Shown here piece after piece: positions 56,900-64,000 of a stretch of 64,000 nt of DNA; position 1 is the stretch's first letter; each line of letters opens with the position of its first letter. The position numbers and the translations under genes were made by a program. The notes beneath the pieces were generated by a model. The model ran no database searches. It saw nothing but the letters and a program-made list of their open reading frames with translations, and had not been told where the DNA came from. This DNA comes from Palsa-504 sp050011155 (GTDB lineage: Bacteria; Actinomycetota; Actinomycetes; Streptosporangiales; Streptosporangiaceae), in the NCBI GenBank assembly GCA_050011155.1, contig JBEKJP010000006.1, positions 47,459 through 111,458 on the forward strand, given 5' to 3'.

Positions 56900-58705
56900 G
56901 TGTCGTCATTTAGTCCTGGAGCCGATCAGATTGAGGCTCGCGAGCGGCTGGAAGCCCTCGTCGATGGCGCTCTGGCCAAGCTCGCAGCCGGTTTGCGGCC
57001 TGACGATATTGAACGGGAGCAGATCGACTTCAAGGAAGAGGCCGGGCGGCGCGGGCCAGGTGGCACTCTCAACGTGGGCGACCCGCGCAATCAAGAAGCA
57101 GCTACGCACCTGGCCAACGAGGTTGCCTGCATGGCGAATACTCCGGGCGGCGGCGCGATCGTCGTTGGGGTCGAAGACCGCGGCGGGCGCCTGCTTGGCG
57201 CGGCGCTGGACGCGGACTGGCTTCGCCACCGCGTGTACGAGCAGGTGGGTGTCGCGCCGGCTGTCAGAGAGAGGGTCGTCGAGGGAATACGCCTTCTGGT
57301 GCTCTACGTCGCCCAAGCTAGCGAACCGGTGGAGGACGTCAGCGGGCGTATTCGATGGCGTACAGGCGGACATTGCACCCCGGTGGACCGAGCCGAATGG
57401 TGGCTGAACCGGCAGCGCCACTCGGGTTTCGACCAGATGGCGGCGGCCACCCAGCGCACCGAGTCGGATGTGGCGCCCGGAGCGCTGGTCGCTGCCCGTC
57501 GATACTTGGCGTCTTGGGCCAAGGAGCGAGGAACGGACACAGACGGCGCCGATGTTGGCGGGCAGGGCGCGCGAGAACTGCTTACCGCTCTCGGCGTGCT
57601 GTACCCCGATGGTCGGCTGAGCGAGGCGGGCGCCCTGATGTTCTGTCGCTCCGACCGCACCCACATCGCCCTGTCCGTCCTGGACGTCGAAGGGGGCGAA
57701 CTGCTGGCCGCTCCACGAGATCTGGCCGGGCTCAGCCTGCTAGAGCAGATCGCCTTGGTGGATGACAGGCTGGACACCCTGAACACCTCCCTGCGCGTCG
57801 AGGCGGACCCGGGTTTTTCACAGCCGTCGGTGCGGAAGCTCCCACCGGGTGCGGTCCGGGAGGCCGTACTGAATGGTGTGGTGCACCGGGACTGGATGCA
57901 GCCCGACCCGGTCGAGGTCACCTGGATAGAGGAAGATTCGGCTCTGCAGGTCGTCAGCCCTGGAGGCTTTACGGGCGGAGTCACCGCAGGGAACGTGCTT
58001 ACTCAGCGGCACGCCAGGTACCCGGCGCTGGCGGACCTCTGCCGCGCCCTGCACTTGGTGGAGAAGCAAGGGCTGGGCGTGGACCGCATGTACCGGGACA
58101 TGGTGGTACTGGGCCATCGGCCTCCGTTGATCATCGAGGACCCGGGCCCCCGAGTCCGAACGAGACTCGTGGGCGGTCCTCCGGTGGTGCCGGTGGTGAA
58201 CCTGGTATCGACCGTCCGGCCGGAACCGCGGCAGCGGGACGTCCGCGTCGCGTTGATTCTCTATACCTTGCTCCACCAGCCGTTCACCACGGCAAGCAGG
58301 CTGACAGGCATCCTGCAACGCGGGATAGCGGAGGTCGAAGAAGCCCTGGAGACCGCCGCCAGCTGCCTGACCGGTACCGATCCGCTGCTATTCAGGTATA
58401 AGGACGTGTGGACGCTGACCTGGGAGGCAGTGTCTGCGGCCAGGCGGAGAACCGACTACGCAGATCTCCACCGGCGAGGCGTGCTGACCTATGCCAGGCC
58501 CGACATCAACATGGCGGCGACGATCGCCCGCGACTGGTTGGCTGACCATGACCGCTACACATCTGGCGATCACGCGACCCTCACTGGCTTGACGTACGCT
58601 GGCGCCCGCGGCCAGTTGGAGCGGCTGGAACAAGCCGGACTTCTGGTGCGAGGTCCAGGAAGCGGCCGCAGCGCCCATTTCATCGCCGGACCCGCACTCA
58701 ATTGA
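56900..58705 (+). CDS. Schlafen AlbA_2 / ATP-binding (RecG-like) protein with C-terminal winged helix
   Basis: 601 residues from GTG 56900 (GGAGGA with 6-nt spacing). The N-terminal AlbA_2 putative DNA-binding domain reads IEREQIDFKEEAGRRGP, then ANEVACMANTPGGGAIVVGV. In the middle is the HATPase_c_4-like ATP-binding domain (LPPGAVREAVLNGVVHRDW, QVVSPGGF, EKQGLGVDRMYRDM). C-terminal winged helices follow (RQRDVRVALILYTLL, AGARGQLERLEQAGLLVRG). Proteins of this build act as transcription regulators or in phage defence and are often mobile. A perfect palindrome just upstream suggests autoregulation. Confidence 0.8.
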   Translation: MSSFSPGADQIEARERLEALVDGALAKLAAGLRPDDIEREQIDFKEEAGRRGPGGTLNVGDPRNQEAATHLANEVACMANTPGGGAIVVGVEDRGGRLLGAALDADWLRHRVYEQVGVAPAVRERVVEGIRLLVLYVAQASEPVEDVSGRIRWRTGGHCTPVDRAEWWLNRQRHSGFDQMAAATQRTESDVAPGALVAARRYLASWAKERGTDTDGADVGGQGARELLTALGVLYPDGRLSEAGALMFCRSDRTHIALSVLDVEGGELLAAPRDLAGLSLLEQIALVDDRLDTLNTSLRVEADPGFSQPSVRKLPPGAVREAVLNGVVHRDWMQPDPVEVTWIEEDSALQVVSPGGFTGGVTAGNVLTQRHARYPALADLCRALHLVEKQGLGVDRMYRDMVVLGHRPPLIIEDPGPRVRTRLVGGPPVVPVVNLVSTVRPEPRQRDVRVALILYTLLHQPFTTASRLTGILQRGIAEVEEALETAASCLTGTDPLLFRYKDVWTLTWEAVSAARRRTDYADLHRRGVLTYARPDINMAATIARDWLADHDRYTSGDHATLTGLTYAGARGQLERLEQAGLLVRGPGSGRSAHFIAGPALN

Positions 58706-58715
58706 TCTAAGGACT

Positions 58716-59957
58716 CTATTCCGCCCCGGTCCTGTTAGTCCGCACGAACGCCGCGTAGACGGCCGCGCTCGGCTTGGGCGTGCGGACGAACGTCTCCCGG
58801 TCCACCTCATGCAGCCCGAACTTCACGTCGTAGCCGAAGATCCACTCGAAGTTATCCAGCAGCGACCAGTGCAGGTAACCCAGCACCGGCACGCCCTCCT
58901 CGATGACACCGAGCAGCCCTTCCAGGGCTGGTGAAATGAACGCCGCCCGCAGCGTGTCGTCGCGGTGCCCGAGGCCGTGCTCGGTCACCAGCACCGGCAC
59001 CCCGGTCGCCTCGTGCGCATAGCGGACCGCGCCGGCCAGCGACAGCGGGTAGATGTCCGAGGAGCTCAGCTGGTTCAGCGGGGCGTCCGGCGGCGGAGGC
59101 ACCTCGCCGTCGGCGTCGTACCGCGCCCGTTCGTAGTTCTGCACGCCGATGAAGTCGTCGTCCCGGGCCAGGTCCAGCCACATGCCGTACACCTCGGCAC
59201 GCTTGCGGTCCCGGACCGACGGGTCGTCGCCCACCACCTGGTCGTCCACGATGGCGAGGCTGAGCCCGACCGGCAGCTCGGGGCGCCGGGACTTGATGGC
59301 CGCCCGCGCCGCCCGGTGCCCGGCCGCCATCCCCGCGGCCATGGCGTCCATCTCCTCGGGCAGCACCAGGTTGGCCGCCCGGTAGCGCGGCACCCCGGCC
59401 CGCTCGCTCGCGGCCAGCAGCGTCGCGCGCTCCAGCCGCCGCGCCTCGGCGGGGATGTGGAGCCAGGTCAGCAGGCGCGGGAGGTCCGGCTCGTTCAGCG
59501 TCACGGCCCAGGCGGCGCCGTCGCCCAGGGCCTCGGTGACCATGCCGCAGTACCGGGCGAACAGGGCCGGCGCCTCCGGGTCGAGCCACCCGCCGCGCCG
59601 CGCGAACCAGTGCGGCACGGTGAAGTGGTTGTACGTCACCACCGGCGCGATGCCCAGGGCCAGGCAGTAGCCGGTGATCGCCTCGTAGTGCTCGAGGGCC
59701 TGGTCCGAGAAATGACCGTCCTCCGGCTCGACCCTGGCCCACTCCACCGAGAAGCGGTAGGTATTGAGCCCGAGCCCGGCTACCAGGTCGACGTCCTGCC
59801 GCCACAGCTCGTAGCTGTTGCACGCCCGGCCCGAGGGCTCCCGAAACACAGTCGGACGAACGTGTTCGAGGAACCACGTGTCGCTGTTGGTGTTACCACC
59901 CTCGATCTGATGCCCCGAGGTGGCCACGCCCCAGCGGAATCCAGGCGGGAACGGCAT
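58716..59957 (-). CDS. Glycoside hydrolase family 1 (beta-glucosidase-like)
   Basis: 413 residues of (beta/alpha)8 GH1 enzyme. N-terminal FRWGVATSGHQIEGGN, acid/base Glu in VTLNEPDL, nucleophile Glu in VLVTEHGLG, and the C-terminal YLHWSLLDNFEWIFGYDVKFG (in part: HWSLLDNFEWIFGYD). It should release beta-linked glucose or a related sugar inside the cell, since there is no signal peptide. The TENG of typical members is TEHG here. Its stop is 10 bp from the convergent AlbA gene stop. Could complement the rhamnosidase on mixed glycosides. Confidence 0.9.
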   Translation of the reverse strand: MPFPPGFRWGVATSGHQIEGGNTNSDTWFLEHVRPTVFREPSGRACNSYELWRQDVDLVAGLGLNTYRFSVEWARVEPEDGHFSDQALEHYEAITGYCLALGIAPVVTYNHFTVPHWFARRGGWLDPEAPALFARYCGMVTEALGDGAAWAVTLNEPDLPRLLTWLHIPAEARRLERATLLAASERAGVPRYRAANLVLPEEMDAMAAGMAAGHRAARAAIKSRRPELPVGLSLAIVDDQVVGDDPSVRDRKRAEVYGMWLDLARDDDFIGVQNYERARYDADGEVPPPPDAPLNQLSSSDIYPLSLAGAVRYAHEATGVPVLVTEHGLGHRDDTLRAAFISPALEGLLGVIEEGVPVLGYLHWSLLDNFEWIFGYDVKFGLHEVDRETFVRTPKPSAAVYAAFVRTNRTGAE

Positions 59958-60009
59958 CTCAGGAGGCTAGCACCCACCCCGTTCGGCCCAAATGTTTTAG
60001 AGTTCCCAC

Positions 60010-61923
60010 GTGGACGCGCAGACGGACAAAACAGAGCAGCCCGGCCAGGAGAGCTTCAGCTTCCAGGCGGAAGTAGTCCAGATCCTGGACCTGATGGTGC
60101 ATTCGCTGTACAGCAACAAGGAGATCTTCCTGCGTGAGCTGATCTCCAACGCCTCGGACGCGATCGACCGGCTCCGGCTGGAGTTGCTGGCCAAGTCCGA
60201 GGTCCCCGAGGCCGAGGGGCCGCTGCGGATCCGGGTCAGCTTCGACAAAGACGCGCGGACGATCACCGTGGCCGACAACGGGATCGGCATGAGCCGCCAG
60301 GAAGTCATCGACCACATCGGGACCATCGCCAAGTCCGGCACCAGGGAGTTCCTGTCGGCCCTGACCGGTGACCAGCGCAAGGACGCGTCGCTGATCGGGC
60401 AGTTCGGCGTCGGCTTCTACTCGGCGTTCATCGTCGCCGACCGGGTGACGCTGACGACCCGCCGGGCCGGCCTGGACGCCGCCGAGGGGGTCCGCTGGGA
60501 GTCCGACGGCCGCGGCGCCTACACGCTGGAGACGGTCGATCAGGCCGAACGGGGTACCGAGGTCGTGCTGCACCTTCGCGAGGGCGAAGACGACCTGCTC
60601 AGCGACTACCGGCTGCGCGGCATCATCAAGAAGTACTCCGACCACATCAGCCTGCCGATCCTGATGCCTTCTGAGGGCGAGTCCTCAGAAGAATCTCCCG
60701 TTAATCAGGCTTCCGCCTTGTGGGCGCGCCCCAAGAGCGAGCTCACCGACCAGGACTACCAGGACTTCTACAAGCACGTGGCCGGCGACTTCTCCGGCCC
60801 GCTGGCCTGGGTGCACAGCAAGATCGAGGGCACTTACGAGTACACCCTGCTGCTGTTCATCCCGTCCAAGGCCCCCTTCGACCTGTACATGCCGCAGGTC
60901 AGCCGGGGCGTCAAGCTGCACATCAGGCGCGTCTTCGTACTGGAGGACTCCGGCCAGCTGATGCCGCAGTACCTGCGGTTCGTCCGCGGCGTGATCGACT
61001 CGGCCGACCTGCCGCTGAACGTCTCCCGCGAGCTGCTGCAGGGCAGCCGGGTGGTGGACAGCATCCGCGCCAACGCGACCAAGAAGGTGCTGCGGCTACT
61101 GGCCGACACCGCGGAGAAGGAGCCGGAGAAGTACACCGCGTTCTGGAAGGAGTTCGGCGCCGTCCTCAAGGAGGGCCTGGCCGAGGACTTCAGCAACCGG
61201 GACGACGTCGCCAAGCTGCTCCGCTTCACCTCCACCAAGTCCGCCTCGGACGAGCCCGACGTCTCGCTGGCCGACTACGTGAGCCGGATGAAGGAAGGCC
61301 AGCAGCACATCTACTTCCTGCTGGCCCCGGGTCTGGCCGCGGCCAAGGCCAGTCCGCACCTGGAGGCGTTCAAGAAGAAGGGCATCGAGGTCCTGCTGTT
61401 CGGCGACGGCGAGGGCATCGACAACTGGGTGGTCGCCAGCCTGCGCGAATTCGACGGCAAGCAACTGCAGTCGGTCGCCCAGGGCAGCGGCGACCTGTCC
61501 GAGCTCGAGGACGAGGCGGAGGCCAAGGCCAAGGAGCAGGCCAGCACCGAACTGGCCGGGCTGGTCGACCAGCTCAAGGCGGTCCTGGGGGAGCGGGCCT
61601 ACGACGTACGGGTCAGCAGCCGGCTGACCACCTCGCCCGCCTGCATCGTGGCCAACGAGGCCGACATCGACATCAACCTGGCCCGCCGCCTGCGCGGCAA
61701 CGGCCTGCCCACCCAGCCGGTCCTCGAGATCAACCCGGATCACCCCCTGGTCCGGCGGCTCAACCGCGAGCCCGCCGACCCGAACCTGGCCGAATGGGCC
61801 CACGTCCTGTTCGATCAGGCCGTGCTGACGATGGGGGCCCGGATCGAAGAACCCGCCGCGTTCGTCGGCCGCCTCAACGACCTCCTGGTGACGCTGAGCG
61901 CAGATGAGACTGCTGGCGATTAG
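60010..61923 (+). CDS. htpG: Molecular chaperone HtpG (Hsp90)
   Basis: 637 residues, GTG start. The GHKL ATP-binding domain has ELISNASDAIDRLR, TVADNGIGMS, IGTIAKSGTREFL and GQFGVGFYSAFIVADRV. The middle domain contains LYMPQVSRGVKLHIRRVF and the catalytic-loop Arg in LNVSRELLQGSRVV. The C-terminal dimerisation domain is present and of bacterial length. It folds and remodels client proteins with DnaK in the cytoplasm. The downstream metallophosphoesterase gene overlaps its end by 20 bp. No heat-shock operator is recognisable in the 52 bp upstream. Confidence 0.95.
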   Translation: MDAQTDKTEQPGQESFSFQAEVVQILDLMVHSLYSNKEIFLRELISNASDAIDRLRLELLAKSEVPEAEGPLRIRVSFDKDARTITVADNGIGMSRQEVIDHIGTIAKSGTREFLSALTGDQRKDASLIGQFGVGFYSAFIVADRVTLTTRRAGLDAAEGVRWESDGRGAYTLETVDQAERGTEVVLHLREGEDDLLSDYRLRGIIKKYSDHISLPILMPSEGESSEESPVNQASALWARPKSELTDQDYQDFYKHVAGDFSGPLAWVHSKIEGTYEYTLLLFIPSKAPFDLYMPQVSRGVKLHIRRVFVLEDSGQLMPQYLRFVRGVIDSADLPLNVSRELLQGSRVVDSIRANATKKVLRLLADTAEKEPEKYTAFWKEFGAVLKEGLAEDFSNRDDVAKLLRFTSTKSASDEPDVSLADYVSRMKEGQQHIYFLLAPGLAAAKASPHLEAFKKKGIEVLLFGDGEGIDNWVVASLREFDGKQLQSVAQGSGDLSELEDEAEAKAKEQASTELAGLVDQLKAVLGERAYDVRVSSRLTTSPACIVANEADIDINLARRLRGNGLPTQPVLEINPDHPLVRRLNREPADPNLAEWAHVLFDQAVLTMGARIEEPAAFVGRLNDLLVTLSADETAGD

Positions 61924-62770
61924 CGACCTGCACGTTTCTTATCCTCGTAACCGGCAGTGGGTTTCTGACCTCCCACCTGGTGAGCCGGGGGACTGGCTGC
62001 TGGTGGCCGGGGACGTGGCGGAGAAGGCCGAAGATATCGAATGGGTGCTGCGTACCTTCCGCGGCCGGTTCGACACCGTGGTGTGGGTGCCGGGCAATCA
62101 CGACCTGTGGGCCCACCCCCGCGATCCCATGGCTTTGCGTGGTGAAGCGCGCTATCAGCATTTGGTACAGATGTGCAGGAACCTCGGCGTGATCACCCCC
62201 GAAGACCCTTACCCGGTGTGGGATGGCCTCGGCGGCCCGGTCGTGATCGTCCCGTTGTTCATCCTCTACGACTACTCGTTCCGGCCGGACGGCGCCCGGA
62301 CCAAGGAGGAGGGCCTGGCTCTGGCCTATCAAGCCGGGTTGATGGGCACCGACGAGCGGCACCTGTACCCCGACCCCTACCCGAGCCGCGAAGCCTGGTG
62401 CCAGGCCCGGATCGACGCCACCTTGGTGCGGCTGGCTGGTTTGGATCCCGCGCTGCCCACCATCTTGGTCAGCCACTTCCCCCTGACCCGCGAGCCCACC
62501 CGGATCCTGCGCTACCCGGCGTTCGCCCAGTGGTGCGGCACCGAGCAGACCGCCGACTGGCACCGCCGCTTCCGCGCCCAGGCCGTGGTCTACGGCCACC
62601 TGCACATCCCCCGTACCACCTGGGAAGACGGCGTCCGCTTCGAGGAGGTGTCTTTGGGTTACCCTCGCGAGCAGGACCGTCACCCCGAGCGTCCCCTCAC
62701 CCTGACCCAGATCCTGCCGCCCGGCCCGGCCAGGACCCTCGGCCCGCCGCCCGCCTCGGTCACCACCTGA
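61904..62770 (+). CDS. Metallophosphoesterase
   Basis: 288 residues of calcineurin-like phosphoesterase. DxH in AISDLHVSYP, GD in LLVAGDVAEKAED, GNHD in VWVPGNHDLWAHP, later His in ILVSHFPLTRE and GHLH in VYGHLHIPRT complete the dimetal site. This subfamily is common in actinomycetes, often near a phosphopantetheinyl transferase, which is not seen here. The substrate is unknown. It overlaps htpG by 20 bp, so it is translated from the same mRNA. A CAT-anticodon tRNA follows 35 bp later. Confidence 0.9.
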   Translation: MRLLAISDLHVSYPRNRQWVSDLPPGEPGDWLLVAGDVAEKAEDIEWVLRTFRGRFDTVVWVPGNHDLWAHPRDPMALRGEARYQHLVQMCRNLGVITPEDPYPVWDGLGGPVVIVPLFILYDYSFRPDGARTKEEGLALAYQAGLMGTDERHLYPDPYPSREAWCQARIDATLVRLAGLDPALPTILVSHFPLTREPTRILRYPAFAQWCGTEQTADWHRRFRAQAVVYGHLHIPRTTWEDGVRFEEVSLGYPREQDRHPERPLTLTQILPPGPARTLGPPPASVTT

Positions 62771-62805
62771 GCCGCTGCGGTGATGGTAATGTGCTCCCGA
62801 CGCCC

Positions 62806-62882
62806 GGGGCGGTAGCTCAGCCGGTCAGAGCAGCGGACTCATAATCCGCCGGTCGTGGGTTCGAGCCCCACCCGCCCCACCA
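62806..62882 (+). tRNA. tRNA-Met (anticodon CAT)
   Basis: A full cloverleaf: acceptor GGGGCGG pairs with CCGCCCC, followed by discriminator A and an encoded CCA. The D-arm is AGCTCAGCC...AGAGC. The anticodon stem GCGGA/TCCGC encloses CTCATAA, and the T-arm is GTGGG TTCGAGC CCCAC. The CAT anticodon means elongator Met or the lysidine-modified Ile2; overall similarity to actinobacterial elongator Met favours Met. Its 3' end is the likely integration site of the element that follows. Confidence 0.92.
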
Positions 62883-62961
62883 GGACTTTTACCCTTGTTG
62901 ATCAAGGTTCCGTGGACCGGTTCGTGGACCGATGACGGTGGTCGGCTGTACCTTTTGTGTC
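62883..62961. other. Junction between tRNA and integrase, with repeats
   Basis: Contains the inverted repeat CCTTG-TTGAT-CAAGG (62893-62907). A direct repeat follows: GGTTCCGTGGACCG (62906-62919) and GGTTCGTGGACCG (62919-62931). These are candidates for the recombination core or arm-type binding sites of the integrase. By analogy with tRNA-targeted elements this would be attL; the right end lies outside the window. Confidence 0.4.
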
Positions 62962-64000
62962 ATGGCTAGAGGACCGGCCGGACACATAGAGCAACTACCG
63001 AGCGGATCCTGGCGCGTGAAGGTGTACGCCGGGACCGACCCGCTGACGGGCCGGGAGATCCGTTTCCGCAAGACCTGCAAGACCGAGCAGGCCGCGCGGA
63101 TCGAGCTCGGCAGGCTGCTCGCGCAGGCCGCGGCGGGTCGCCAGCCCGACTCGGCCGTCACCGTGGCCCAGCTGCTCGACCAGTACGTGTCGACAGCCGG
63201 GTGGGACGTGTCCACCCGGGAGAGCAACCTCGGGTACATCCGCCGGACCATCAACCCCGCTCTCGGGTCTATGCAGGTCCGTAAGGTCCGCGGCCCGCTG
63301 CTTGACACGCTCTACGCCCGGCTGATGCGCTGCGGCAACCTGGCCTGCACCGGCAAGCCCTTCACCGAGCACCGCAACATCCCGGACCTGCGGCCTGACC
63401 CGGCGGACCGGCGGCTCGAATGGGAGCAAGCTGCGGATCGCGTGCGGGCAGCGATCCGTTCCGGGCAACTGACCCCAGGTGACACCCTGCCGTCGGTGCC
63501 CGATCTCGCCAAGCTCCAAGGGCTGAAACCGGGAACCGTCCGGCACGCGTTCCTGGCGCTCGCTTCAGAAGGGCTCGTGCGCATCAGGCACGGGCGGACG
63601 ACGATGATCGCGGGCGAGTCGGACGCCGACGAGCCTGCTACCCGCCTGCAGGTCACTCGTCCGCGTCCCGGCCACGACTGCAAGCTGTCGGGCTGCCGCC
63701 CGCACGTCTGCAAGCCCATGGCAAAGGGCACCATTCGCGGCATTCACGCCATCCTGTCCGGGGCCTTCGAGGCGGCGATGCGCTGGGAGTGGACCGACCG
63801 GAACCCGGCCGCCTCGGCCCGGCCTCCCACCCCGCGCCGCCGGACCATCCTGGCTACCTCGCCGGAAGATGTGGCCAAGGTGATAGCCGAGGCCCGCGCT
63901 CGCAGCGCTGCCCTGGGTCTCTACTTGTGGCTGGTGGTGGTCACCGGTGTCCGCCGCGGTGAGCTGTGCGGCCTGCAGATCCGCGACGTCGACCTGGACC
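62962..64000 (+). CDS. int: Tyrosine integrase with internal GntR-type DNA-binding domain (3' end outside window)
   Basis: 346 codons visible from ATG 62962. Residues 1-60 are an AP2-like/arm-binding N-terminus (GSWRVKVYAGTDPLTGREI). The SAM-like core-binding domain starts at about 66 (VTVAQLLDQYVS) and resumes with GTIRGIHAILSGAFEAAMRW (257-275). Between them lies a complete GntR winged helix (152-218: WEQAADRVRAAIRSGQLTPG, LPSVPDLAKLQGLKPGTVRH, ASEGLVRIRHGRTT). Cys residues flank it (C124, C129; C240, C245, C250). The catalytic domain begins at about 300, with the first catalytic Arg in TGVRRGELCGL (R331). The gene sits 80 bp after the tRNA, as for tRNA-integrating elements. Confidence 0.9.
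   Translation, partial: MARGPAGHIEQLPSGSWRVKVYAGTDPLTGREIRFRKTCKTEQAARIELGRLLAQAAAGRQPDSAVTVAQLLDQYVSTAGWDVSTRESNLGYIRRTINPALGSMQVRKVRGPLLDTLYARLMRCGNLACTGKPFTEHRNIPDLRPDPADRRLEWEQAADRVRAAIRSGQLTPGDTLPSVPDLAKLQGLKPGTVRHAFLALASEGLVRIRHGRTTMIAGESDADEPATRLQVTRPRPGHDCKLSGCRPHVCKPMAKGTIRGIHAILSGAFEAAMRWEWTDRNPAASARPPTPRRRTILATSPEDVAKVIAEARARSAALGLYLWLVVVTGVRRGELCGLQIRDVDLD

Noticed and set aside
62806..62882. tRNA-Ile2 (CAT modified to lysidine) instead of tRNA-Met
   Set aside because: Cannot be excluded, but the anticodon arm and body resemble actinobacterial elongator tRNA-Met more closely from memory.

Overview
The window is a high-G+C actinobacterial chromosome segment. The evidence is strongly G/C-biased third codon positions, many GTG starts and ATGA/GTGA stop-start overlaps, a complete conservon (sensor kinase, roadblock, DUF742, GTPase) and an XRE/DUF5753 plus DUF397 pair. 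These point to a morphologically complex actinomycete of the Streptomycetales/Streptosporangiales kind; the species cannot be told from the sequence.

Layout. 1-11.8 kb is mostly housekeeping: a DUF2207-like membrane protein, an HTH-citrate synthase, DinB and DUF1707 proteins, an MFS exporter, a TPR protein with a TPR-AAA+ ATPase, Maf, an aldo/keto reductase, a PAP2-type membrane protein and a zinc-ribbon FHA protein. A 429-bp MITE-like element sits at 3.9-4.35 kb. 12.6-17.4 kb is the conservon, followed 5 bp later by a thiamine-diphosphate enzyme. 19.1-41.8 kb is a catabolic region: a five-gene coupled operon (SDR, FAD oxidase, VOC, amidohydrolase, alpha/beta hydrolase), a flavodoxin-fold reductase, a branched-chain-type ABC transporter co-transcribed with an alpha-L-rhamnosidase, a second SDR/SDR/GlcG/reductase operon, an IclR regulator, and a CMD/FAH/monooxygenase/VOC/methyltransferase series. 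Four 19-bp palindromes of one family (23874, 33824, 37462, 39120) lie at the starts of these units and suggest one IclR regulon. I infer, without proof, import and breakdown of a rhamnosylated aromatic compound. A low-G+C truncated ATPase gene is wedged into this region at 24.9-26.1 kb.

42.5-51.9 kb is accessory. A DnaJ / conjugation-type ATPase / replication-relaxation module has landed on the 3' end of the methyltransferase, whose frame now runs on antisense through it. Then come a hypothetical gene, the XRE-DUF397 pair, a low-G+C unknown-plus-Nudix pair, a serine hydrolase and a small membrane protein/regulator pair preceded by a perfect 32-bp palindrome. At 53.7-55.2 kb a 1.43-kb unit (DUF6247 plus a phosphoribosyltransferase-like protein) lies between two exact 38-bp copies of what looks like an originally shared divergent promoter. 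55.2-62.8 kb holds an acyl-CoA ligase, an AlbA/ATPase protein behind a perfect AT-rich palindrome, a GH1 glycosidase, HtpG and a metallophosphoesterase. The window ends with a CAT-anticodon tRNA and, 80 bp downstream, a tyrosine integrase carrying an internal GntR-type domain. This is the left end of an integrated element that continues beyond the window.
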